From JAPWJZ01 sp965279315 (GTDB lineage: Bacteria; Pseudomonadota; Alphaproteobacteria; Micavibrionales; UBA2020), in contig OZ257145.1 in NCBI GenBank assembly GCA_965279315.1, positions 3,038,001 through 3,102,000 of the forward strand: DNA of 64,000 nucleotides, given 5' to 3'. Under the pieces are notes generated by a model that was not told the DNA's origin, searched no databases, and worked only from the letters and a program-made list of their open reading frames with translations. Both the position numbers and the translations under genes were made by a program. Of the stretch, positions 10,801-16,026 are shown piece by piece (the first letter of the stretch is position 1; each line of letters starts with the position of its first letter).

Positions 10801-12356
10801 ACGGGAACGGCGGAGCTAATACCCTCACGGGAGGCGCTGGCAAGGATACGTTTGATGGCGGTGCCGGGATCGACCGCATCTACGGCGAGGACGGCGACGA
10901 TACTCTTTACGGCGGAGCTTCAGCCGATACACTCGTCGGCGGTATTGGCAACGACCTCTATATTCTGGACGGTGTGGACGTTATCATCGAAAATGCGAGC
11001 GAAGGTATCGACACGGTACAATCGAGCGTTACTTATACGCTCGCCGCAAATCTGGATATTCTTATTCTGACCGGAACGACAGCGATTAACGGCACCGGCA
11101 ATTCGATTGATAACACTCTTATCGGTAACAGCGCAGCCAACGCCCTCAGCGGCGCGGCTGGTGATGACATCTACTATGTCAGTACCGGCGACAGCGTTGT
11201 CGAAACCGCGAGTAACGGTAATGATACAGTTTATGCCGATGTAAACTGGACGCTTTCCGTAAACGTTGAAAATCTGTTCCTGACAGGCAGCGCTTTGACT
11301 GGCACAGGCAACACGCTTGCCAATATCCTGACGGCCAATGCGGGGAACAATACTTTGGACGGGGGCACAGGGGCTGACACTTTGATTGGTGGCCTTGGCG
11401 ACGATATTTATCTCGTTGATAACGCGGGCGATGTAGTTATTGAGAATGCAGATGAGGGTATTGATACCATCCAATCAACTGTCGCGGTAGCTTCCCTTGG
11501 AAACAACATCGAAAATATATCTTTGACGGGGGCTGCCTCTGTTGATGCAACCGGCAACAGCCTGAACAATATTATTACAGGCAACAACGGTAATAATATT
11601 CTTAGCGGCGGCGATGGCAACGATGCCCTAGATGGCGGATCGGGAGCCGACACGCTATATGGCGGCAACGGGAATGACTTCCTTAATGGCGGTGTCGGCG
11701 CGGATGATATGTATGGCGGCAGCGGCGATGACATTTATGTAGTGAATGTTGGCACGGACTCCGTCGTCGAAAATGCGAATGAAGGTAATGATACCGTCAT
11801 TTCGGGTATTAATTACACGCTGGGCACAAATTTTGAAAACCTCGTGCTGTCCGGCACTACCGGAATTGATGCCACGGGTAACTCTGTGAATAATACGATA
11901 ACTGGCAATACTGGGGCGAACCTGCTTCGAGGCAGCAGCGGTGACGACGTCATTTTCGGAGATACCGGTAATGACACCATCCATGGCGATGCCGATAATG
12001 ATACTCTTTGGGGCGGCGATGGTATCGACACGCTTTGGGGAGAGACCGGCGCTGATACCTTCGGATTTACTGCCGCTACGGCATACTCTGGGGTCGATAT
12101 CATTAAGGACTTCAGCGCAGCTGAGGGGGACAAACTCGACCTCAAGGATGTACTGGACGGCAATTTCAACGTGAATACTGACGAGCTTCTGAGCTTTGTT
12201 CAGGTTGCGCAGAGCGCGGGCAATACACTCATCAGTATTGATGTGGACGGCGCAGGAACGGCGTTTGGATTTGTGCAGATTGCCAATATTCAGGGCGTAA
12301 TAGGATTGGGAGACGCTAACAACATGGTTGCTAACGGGCTGCTCCTCGTTGCATAG
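4842..12356 (+). CDS. Giant RTX-type calcium-binding exoprotein with lipase class 3-like head
   Basis: This protein has 2504 residues. The head (about 1-250) resembles class 3 lipases and carries the nucleophile motif GHSLGG (residues 120-125, Ser122), with YRGTD upstream. Nonapeptide RTX repeats of the GGxGxD type appear near residues 490-530, 885-920, 1440-1470 and 2210-2410. Between them run 18 modules of about 75-95 residues built on ENLxLTG, INGTGN, LTGN and DTVQSS. The last 85 residues (DIIKDFSAAEGDKLDLKDVL onward) match the C-terminal type I secretion target region of large RTX proteins. It should leave through a type I exporter and fold on calcium outside the cell. No exporter genes are in the window. 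The modules show a 7-module super-repeat. Confidence 0.88.
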   Translation: MNSDLLKAIMALDSYNRGYDQGISLSGAGDTVGQQLGNYTIIAQSQTGVTDPQRLASFYALAYEYNGETVISYRGTDSLTNDFKDFFVGAGAPYSAQAGYAVDFFRAVDAATSNSIALTGHSLGGGLGGYVASLLQKSSANAVMFDNMPFELSAKNVYDNSVPNVPGENGIIMNPALRTFIYGTETPWLPETYGSANNPNIHGYSLQGEVLELTRAFPLFPQETYVEKLNIAGALNTPAIDGISSGLTGGGLHSMAALVMRMFATPAVGEVSSTDWYKASNYFWPLIFDSSFATNIGIANIAGNDSTDTKLRSMLAYSALDEGERPFGDTAIRAFYNDANDLGEALNWSNNALTGNYATRLSEAFVEYAAKLAGKDIHQDSTYAVTYQALQGALRVDDTGKVISVLFSEDKWQPLRLGSETGNAVIKARETLVNDLQISAYDKSVIQSKISTIDTISFSGVNTGGSYSMSTSATGKINVHIGANGADTITGGLGNDYIYGGAGNDTLYGGAGKDVLDGGSGTNTLFGGLGKDFYHFTGTTRLVDEGSDTDILQYADSVFATGSSYGGFGTGLAESTGFVLGINSHSVGAHLLQLDIISYRMTATRYLDADGFNRYVYRTDSSTAVSSVTADVREVEYLTVGGFTYRLSELLNAGSFSVRPAYNQGSQNPIDFNSFNFSQQLSGYAKPVTPAEVLGPAGGATPETDENGTITGLIIDSGAGGSYIQGSIGTQTWHPLLIQSSSTGGGVTTVNYESAVQRVNLKEGITAADVTFTTTGPAGNATLVVHINNLGYAFNLNNFEVGKTISGTGVYDNDLHESIQSATSAVTTSPGFGLFTGTYTGVVDLNNTATSQTYFTEKIVFSDGTFIDLSQPISLTGTSGVDTLTGFDTRDDYIDGAAGNDKIFGLGGNDTLYGGLGIDSLSGGIGNDLYIFDDADIAIENVGEGIDTVQSSVTYTLAANVENLVLTGTTAINGTGNGSDNSLTGNSAINTLSGGAGNDTYFVSTGDVVAETANNGNDTVSAGVNWTLAVNVENLVLTGTAITGTGNTLVNILTGNDENNTLDGGTAADTLTGGAGDDLYIVDNAGDTVIENTNEGIDTVQTALNGYTLAANVENLTLTGATVIDANGNSLDNTLTGNTGKNTLSGGAGNDYYIIQNATDVVVENTNQGIDTVQTTVAYTLGANIENLVLGGATAISGTGNALNNTLTGNSAANVLTGGLGDDVYYVGTGDTVSEALNEGNDTVFANVNWTLATNVENLFLTGTVITGTGNTLNNSLTGNDVNNTLNGLTGADTMSGGLGDDIYIVDSAGDVVVENDTEGNDTVQSSSAYTLSANVENLTLTGATAINGTGNALDNTLTGNTAINTLTGGLGNDLYVVSNSGAAIVESLNQGIDTVQSSVTFTLAANVENLTLTGSTVINGTGNGLDNIINGNGGANTLMGGAGKDTFDGGAGIDRIYGEDGDDTLYGGASADTLVGGIGNDLYILDAVDVIIENASEGIDTVQSSVTYTLAANLDNLTLTGATAINGTGNALDNTLVGNSAANALSGGAGDDSYYVSTGDSVVETANNGNDNVYASVNWTLAANVENLVLTGTAITGTGNTLVNILTGNTGNNTLDGGTAADTLTGGAGDDLYIVDNAGDTVIENANEGIDTVQTALNGYTLAANVENLTLTGATVIDANGNALDNTLTGNTGKNTLSGGAGNDYYIIQNATDVVVENTNEGIDTVQTTVAYTLGANIENIVLGGATAISGTGNALNNTLTGNSAANVLTGGLGDDVYYVGTGDTVSEALNEGNDSVFANVNWTLATNVENLVLTDPAALVGTGNALDNILVGNDGNNTLSGLVGADLMIGGTGDDIYIVDNTADLIVENGDGGTDTVQSSASSYALSANVENLVLTGTSAINGTGNELDNTLTGNTAINTLTGGLGNDLYIVSNSGAVILENINEGIDTVQSSVTFTLAANVENLTLTGSTVINGTGNGLDNIINGNGGANTLTGGAGKDTFDGGAGIDRIYGEDGDDTLYGGASADTLVGGIGNDLYILDGVDVIIENASEGIDTVQSSVTYTLAANLDILILTGTTAINGTGNSIDNTLIGNSAANALSGAAGDDIYYVSTGDSVVETASNGNDTVYADVNWTLSVNVENLFLTGSALTGTGNTLANILTANAGNNTLDGGTGADTLIGGLGDDIYLVDNAGDVVIENADEGIDTIQSTVAVASLGNNIENISLTGAASVDATGNSLNNIITGNNGNNILSGGDGNDALDGGSGADTLYGGNGNDFLNGGVGADDMYGGSGDDIYVVNVGTDSVVENANEGNDTVISGINYTLGTNFENLVLSGTTGIDATGNSVNNTITGNTGANLLRGSSGDDVIFGDTGNDTIHGDADNDTLWGGDGIDTLWGETGADTFGFTAATAYSGVDIIKDFSAAEGDKLDLKDVLDGNFNVNTDELLSFVQVAQSAGNTLISIDVDGAGTAFGFVQIANIQGVIGLGDANNMVANGLLLVA
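7690..11330 (+). repeat. Tandem super-repeat of about 1665 bp inside the RTX gene
   Basis: The 18 RTX-type modules are not independently diverged. Modules 1-7 correspond one to one to modules 8-14, and modules 15-16 begin a third copy. The ENLxLTG start of module 1 (7731), module 8 (9393) and module 15 (11061) are 1662 and 1668 bases apart. The two-residue growth lies in module 12 (LTDPAALVGTG) and at the SSASSYAL segment. Many stretches are identical at nucleotide level, which points to recent duplication and ongoing recombination. Confidence 0.85.
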
Positions 12357-12445
12357 GTTGGTGTATCTTCCGGTGTACGCTAACGGCTTTTCAGCGCCCG
12401 TTGTATTCCGAAGTTGAAGCGGGGGTGATAGAGCAGGTCGCCCCT

Positions 12446-13447
12446 TTAGTTAACTAGCGCAACTTTGCGCAAAGACGACGGCCTTGAGAAGACCTCCATC
12501 GGCGTCCTGAATCCTAACACGGCGCGCGGTCGATTGTTAAGCAGCTCCTCGACCTTCTGAACTTCATGCGCCTCAACCGCCGTAAAGTCGGTGGCCTTCG
12601 GGAAGTATTGGCGGACAAGGCCGTTGGTGTGTTCGTTCAGCCCGCGTTCCCAAGAGTGGTAGGGCTTGGCGAAGAAAGTATCGGCCTTCAGGGTTCTTCC
12701 GAACTCCCGATGCCTTGCAAACTCCCAGCCGTTGTCCATCGTAATGGTCAGGACTTTTTTCCTGTCATTGTAGAGCGATGCTTCGATGGCCTCCGCGACG
12801 GAAGCAGACTTCGGCTCCCGAACCAAAGCCAGACGCAGGAATTTTGATCCACGCTCGACCATGCTGACGAGGACGCCGCGATGCTGGCTGCCGACAATCG
12901 TGTCCAGCTCCCAATCCCCGACGCGGGATTTTTCCTCGACGATGGCGGGACGCTGGTCAATATCAACGCGGCCAGGAATAGGGCCTTTTCTGCGGTCTGG
13001 AATACCGAACCGTGATCCGTAGCGCCTGTAGCGGCGACCGCCGTGACGCAGATGGCGGTACAGACTTCCGCCGTTCCACTTGTCCTGCCAAACGTGGTGA
13101 TAGATGCGCTCATAGCCAATGGTGGGCAGCTCGGACTGGCGGTATTTCATCCATCCGCTGATTTGCTGCGGGCTCCAGCCCAACCGCAGCTTCTCTTCCA
13201 CGAAGGCGATAATCTCCGGAGTCACCTTCGACTTTCGCCACCGCCTTGCGCGCAGCCGTTTATCCGCCAGCCCCTGCGCCAGATGGTAATAATACTTCCC
13301 ATCGACCGTGTTCCTCCGGCGCTCACGGCCTACGGAGGATCGATGAACGCCGATTTCACGCGCTATATGTGCGTCCGAATACCCCCTTTTTGTAAGCACT
13401 TGGATGGATACCCGGTCTGTCTCTTCCAGTCGTTTATATCTTTTCAT
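12446..13447 (-). CDS. IS30-family transposase
   Basis: This intact 333-residue transposase has an N-terminal helix-turn-helix (IAREIGVHRSSVGRERRRN) and a second DNA-binding part including WSPQQISGWMK. The catalytic core shows DTIVGS, TITMDNGWEFARH and ERGLNEHTNGLVRQYFP, which supply the D, D and E residues of the IS30 DDE domain. The frame is open from start to stop, so the element could be active. The start codon is preceded by GGAGGAATTTT, and this ribosome binding site lies within a 38-base perfect palindrome. Confidence 0.93.
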   Translation of the reverse strand: MKRYKRLEETDRVSIQVLTKRGYSDAHIAREIGVHRSSVGRERRRNTVDGKYYYHLAQGLADKRLRARRWRKSKVTPEIIAFVEEKLRLGWSPQQISGWMKYRQSELPTIGYERIYHHVWQDKWNGGSLYRHLRHGGRRYRRYGSRFGIPDRRKGPIPGRVDIDQRPAIVEEKSRVGDWELDTIVGSQHRGVLVSMVERGSKFLRLALVREPKSASVAEAIEASLYNDRKKVLTITMDNGWEFARHREFGRTLKADTFFAKPYHSWERGLNEHTNGLVRQYFPKATDFTAVEAHEVQKVEELLNNRPRAVLGFRTPMEVFSRPSSLRKVALVN

Positions 13448-13526
13448 AAAATTCCTCCATCGGTTTAAACCGATGGAGGAATTTTGTCTATTTTGCTATC
13501 GTCTTGATGCAAGTTGCTTTGTTAAC
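12449..13526 (-). mobile_element. IS30-family insertion sequence, about 1.08 kb
   Basis: The element holds a complete IS30-type transposase. Imperfect terminal inverted repeats can be read: GTTAACTAGCGCAACTT at 12449-12465, and GTTAACAAAGCAACTT on the other strand at 13526-13511. The left repeat overlaps the last codons of the transposase gene. The exact outer ends and any 2-3 base target duplication are not clear from sequence alone. It sits at the right border of the accessory region, 93 bases after the RTX gene. Confidence 0.75.
13448..13485. repeat. Perfect 38-base palindrome covering the transposase ribosome binding site
   Basis: Two 19-base arms, AAAATTCCTCCATCGGTTT and its exact complement, meet with no loop immediately upstream of the transposase ATG. 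On the coding strand the proximal arm contains the GGAGGA ribosome binding site. An RNA starting outside the element would fold this into a hairpin that hides the site, while a promoter inside the palindrome would leave it free. This would protect the element from being switched on by outside transcription. It may also be a transposase binding site. Confidence 0.75.
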
Positions 13527-13554
13527 CGGAAACGGCAAGTAGATTTTTATGCAC

Positions 13555-13590
13555 AGCTAATATACAGATAAATATCTCTGTATATTAGCT
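13555..13590. repeat. AT-rich 14-base inverted repeat just outside the IS end
   Basis: AGCTAATATACAGA (13555-13568) and its exact complement (13577-13590) are separated by 8 bases. The structure lies 29 bases outside the right end of the IS30 element and in no gene. It could be an operator, a plasmid-type hairpin or an old insertion target; IS30 elements are known to favour palindromic sites. No T-run follows on either strand, so a terminator is less likely. Confidence 0.6.
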
Positions 13591-13652
13591 AATAAAATCA
13601 ATACTTAATTAGCCCCCCTCAATCTCGCGGGGATGACGGGACTGCAAAAAGC

Positions 13653-13683
13653 AAAAACGCCGGGAATAAATCCCGGCGTTTTT
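13653..13683 (-). terminator. Rho-independent terminator of the 40-residue gene
   Basis: AAAAACGCCGGGA, a five-base loop and TCCCGGCGTTTTT form a 13-base stem with A and T flanks on both sides. It lies 20 bases downstream of the stop of the small minus-strand gene ending at 13704. It may also stop transcription entering from the accessory side. Confidence 0.85.
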
Positions 13684-13703
13684 GAATTCAGCCGAAGAAG
13701 CTG

Positions 13704-13826
13704 TTACTTGGTCGGTGCCTTGGGGGCGTCCTGAGCGGGGCCCGTGCGGTTCTGTGCGGGCGCGCCCGGCACGAATTGTTTTTGCTGTGAAGGGTTTTGA
13801 CCCAGTTTAGCTTTCATGCTCGCCAT
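13704..13826 (-). CDS. Small 40-residue protein, Gln/Pro/Ala-rich
   Basis: ATG at 13826 opens a 40-residue frame beginning MASMKAKLGQNPSQQKQ and ending with a proline- and alanine-rich tail. Support comes from context: a near-consensus promoter (TTGACA, 16 bases, TACAAT) lies 42-69 bases upstream, a purine-rich AGAGGG lies 8 bases before the start, and a strong terminator follows the stop. I do not recognise it. It has no membrane segment and looks unstructured. It may belong to a lineage-specific family, or the transcript itself may matter more than the peptide. Confidence 0.6.
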   Translation of the reverse strand: MASMKAKLGQNPSQQKQFVPGAPAQNRTGPAQDAPKAPTK

Positions 13827-13867
13827 CGCGTTTTATCCCTCTGGAAGACATCTGACCAATGTCGTTC

Positions 13868-13895
13868 ATTGTATATAAATACCGTAACCTGTCAA
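13868..13895 (-). promoter_or_regulatory. Sigma70-type promoter for the 40-residue gene
   Basis: On the minus strand TTGACA (13895-13890) and TACAAT (13873-13868) are separated by 16 bases. Transcription would start near 13861, giving a leader of about 35 bases. It lies between the stop of the GATase-like membrane protein gene and the small gene, so the latter is transcribed on its own. Confidence 0.7.
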
Positions 13896-13929
13896 AATCT
13901 TTCTGCTAATGGGTCGCATCCACAGCGTT

Positions 13930-16026
13930 TTAACCGGCTTTCCTGCCGCCGCTTTCACGCCACCACATCCAGACGGCGCCCAGCAGAATAATAAGCAAAC
14001 TCAATGCGTTAGGCAGCAGCGAGAGGCTCTCGATATTATCAATCGTGAAGGCCTTGTTGCGCTTCAGCCCGACCCAGTCATCGCCGCCCATGATATGCGT
14101 GGTGGCGGCAACATCGCGCAGGTCGAAATCCCGATTCTCCTGGAACCAGACGATGCCGCCTTGCGTCGCGTTCACGATGGGCTTCAGTTTTTCTTCCGTC
14201 GTGTGCACATCGGCGAATTCCTCGTTCCGCGCGGTGCCGACGACGACGAAGGCTTTCTTCACGCCGTTGTCGAAGCTGTAGATGCCGTTATCCTCGCCCT
14301 TCACGGTCGCCTTGATCCAGCCGGGTTCCTTGTCCGACATTTTCACGAGGCTTTGCTTGCCGGACGGCTCTGTCATCATCACGCTTTTTTCTTCGGCGGT
14401 CAGGTCGCGCTGCGACACGGTGATGGTGTTGCCGCGCGCTTCGGCCTTGATGAAGTCGTCCTCCAGCTCGGGTTCTTTCATCAGCCAGTGCGCGACGTTG
14501 CGCAGCAGGTCGGTATAGGGGCCGGACTGTCCCGACAGGCCCTTGCCCCAGAGCCAGACGTTGTCGGAGGCCAGCACCGCCACGCGGCCCTGCCCCACTT
14601 TATCGAGCACCAGCAGCGGCGCGCCGTTGATGCCGGTCATCAGCGGCTGGCCGCGTTGTTCGGTCACTTGCGCCTGCGCGTACCACTGGCCCCATTTGCG
14701 TTCCTTGAACTGGCGCATCAGGTCGGCGGTGACGGGGTGCTGCGCGCCCAGCGTGGTCAGCACGGGGCGGAACGGCAGGCGGTCGACGGCATCGCCTGCC
14801 GCGATCAGGGGCAGCTGGCTGTCGAGCGCGGCAGACAGGCTGCCCGTGATGCCGGACTGTTTCGCCTCCGCCGTGCCGAGCGCCATCAGGAACGCGCCGC
14901 CGCCGCGGATATAATTCGCGATGTTGTCGAAATAGGACGGCTGCATGACCATGTTATAGGCCTGATAGCGGTCGAAAATGATGAGGTCGAAATCCTTGAT
15001 CTTTTTCTGGAACAGTTCCTCGACCGGGAACACGATCAGCGACAACTGGTTCTGCGGCGTCACGTCCATCGATTCAGGCGAGCGCAGGATGGTGAAATGC
15101 ACTAGGTCGATGCCGGGGTCGGATTTCAGCAGGTTGCGCCAGGCGCGCTCCCCCATATGCGGCGACCCCGATACCAGCAGCACGCGCAGGCGGTCGCGGA
15201 TGCCGTTGACGATCACGGGTGCGGTGTTGTTGCACGCCGACAGTTCGCCCTGTTCCACCGGGATGGCGAATTCGAAAATGTTCTGCCCCGGATGCGTGAT
15301 GCCGAAGGTGAATTCGCGTTCCTCGTTCGGCTGCAGCGACGCGACCTGTTCGGTCTGGCCGTCCTGCCGGATCGTGACGGTCGAGGGGGCGGATGACCCG
15401 CCGCGGCCGAATTCCTCCAGCTTGACCTTCACGGTCACGCTTTCGTTCAGCACGCCGTATTTGGGGGCGGCGACGACGGTGATCTTGCGGTCGAACTCTT
15501 TCTTGCTGCCCGTCAGCACGGCGTGGAAGGGGCCGAGGCGGGACAGCGCGCCGATATCCTTCGGCACGTCATGCACTTCGCCGTCGGTGATGAAGATGGT
15601 GCCCGCGACCTGCGACATGGGGATGCTGACCATGTTGTTGCGCAAGAGCGTGAACAGGTTGGTGCTCTCGCCCCCGCCGCCATCGGCGGTGGAGGAGCGG
15701 ATGACGACAGGCTCGATGTTTTTCTCGCGCGCCAGCCTGGTCTGGATATAGGCCAGCGCCTCTTCGGTCACCTTGTCGCGCGCGCCCAGCTTCTGGCTGG
15801 GGCTGTCATCGACGACGATCACCAGTTTGTCGGGCAGCCCCTGCCGGATCTCGTTCAGGATGACGGGGTTCAGCAGCACGCCGATCAGCACAAAGAAAAA
15901 CGCCGCGCGCCAGAAGAAATCGCGCATCCGGCGGAACACCGCCAGCGACAGGGCGAACAGCGCGACAAGCGCGAGATAAAGGTAATAGCCCTGCGGCAGG
16001 TACGGCGCCCATTCAAAGGTTGTCAT
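13930..16026 (-). CDS. GATase-like membrane protein of the DUF58/DUF4159 cluster
   Basis: This 698-residue protein has two N-terminal membrane segments (about residues 15-32 and 40-57) and one near the C terminus (about 665-690). Between them lies a large region containing a vWA-like part (VIVVDDSPSQ, TIFITDGEVHDVP) and a class I glutamine amidotransferase-like fold (SLIVFPVEE, FDRYQAYN, IRGGGAFLMALG). The family is known from alphaproteobacteria, where it follows a BatA/DUF4159 gene; its biochemical role is not established. Its start overlaps the stop of that gene by 4 bases. It ends the minus-strand gene train. Confidence 0.75.
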   Translation of the reverse strand: MTTFEWAPYLPQGYYLYLALVALFALSLAVFRRMRDFFWRAAFFFVLIGVLLNPVILNEIRQGLPDKLVIVVDDSPSQKLGARDKVTEEALAYIQTRLAREKNIEPVVIRSSTADGGGGESTNLFTLLRNNMVSIPMSQVAGTIFITDGEVHDVPKDIGALSRLGPFHAVLTGSKKEFDRKITVVAAPKYGVLNESVTVKVKLEEFGRGGSSAPSTVTIRQDGQTEQVASLQPNEEREFTFGITHPGQNIFEFAIPVEQGELSACNNTAPVIVNGIRDRLRVLLVSGSPHMGERAWRNLLKSDPGIDLVHFTILRSPESMDVTPQNQLSLIVFPVEELFQKKIKDFDLIIFDRYQAYNMVMQPSYFDNIANYIRGGGAFLMALGTAEAKQSGITGSLSAALDSQLPLIAAGDAVDRLPFRPVLTTLGAQHPVTADLMRQFKERKWGQWYAQAQVTEQRGQPLMTGINGAPLLVLDKVGQGRVAVLASDNVWLWGKGLSGQSGPYTDLLRNVAHWLMKEPELEDDFIKAEARGNTITVSQRDLTAEEKSVMMTEPSGKQSLVKMSDKEPGWIKATVKGEDNGIYSFDNGVKKAFVVVGTARNEEFADVHTTEEKLKPIVNATQGGIVWFQENRDFDLRDVAATTHIMGGDDWVGLKRNKAFTIDNIESLSLLPNALSLLIILLGAVWMWWRESGGRKAG

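Noticed and set aside
7690..11900. CRISPR-like array in the repeated RTX region
   Set aside because: The repeats are in-frame protein modules of about 75-95 codons with no short constant repeat and unique spacers.
7703..12169. Many open frames opposite the RTX gene, some in near-identical pairs (for example at 9029 and 10697)
   Set aside because: They are shadows of the repeated coding sequence; their similarity follows from the 1.66 kb super-repeat. They were useful only for measuring the repeat period.
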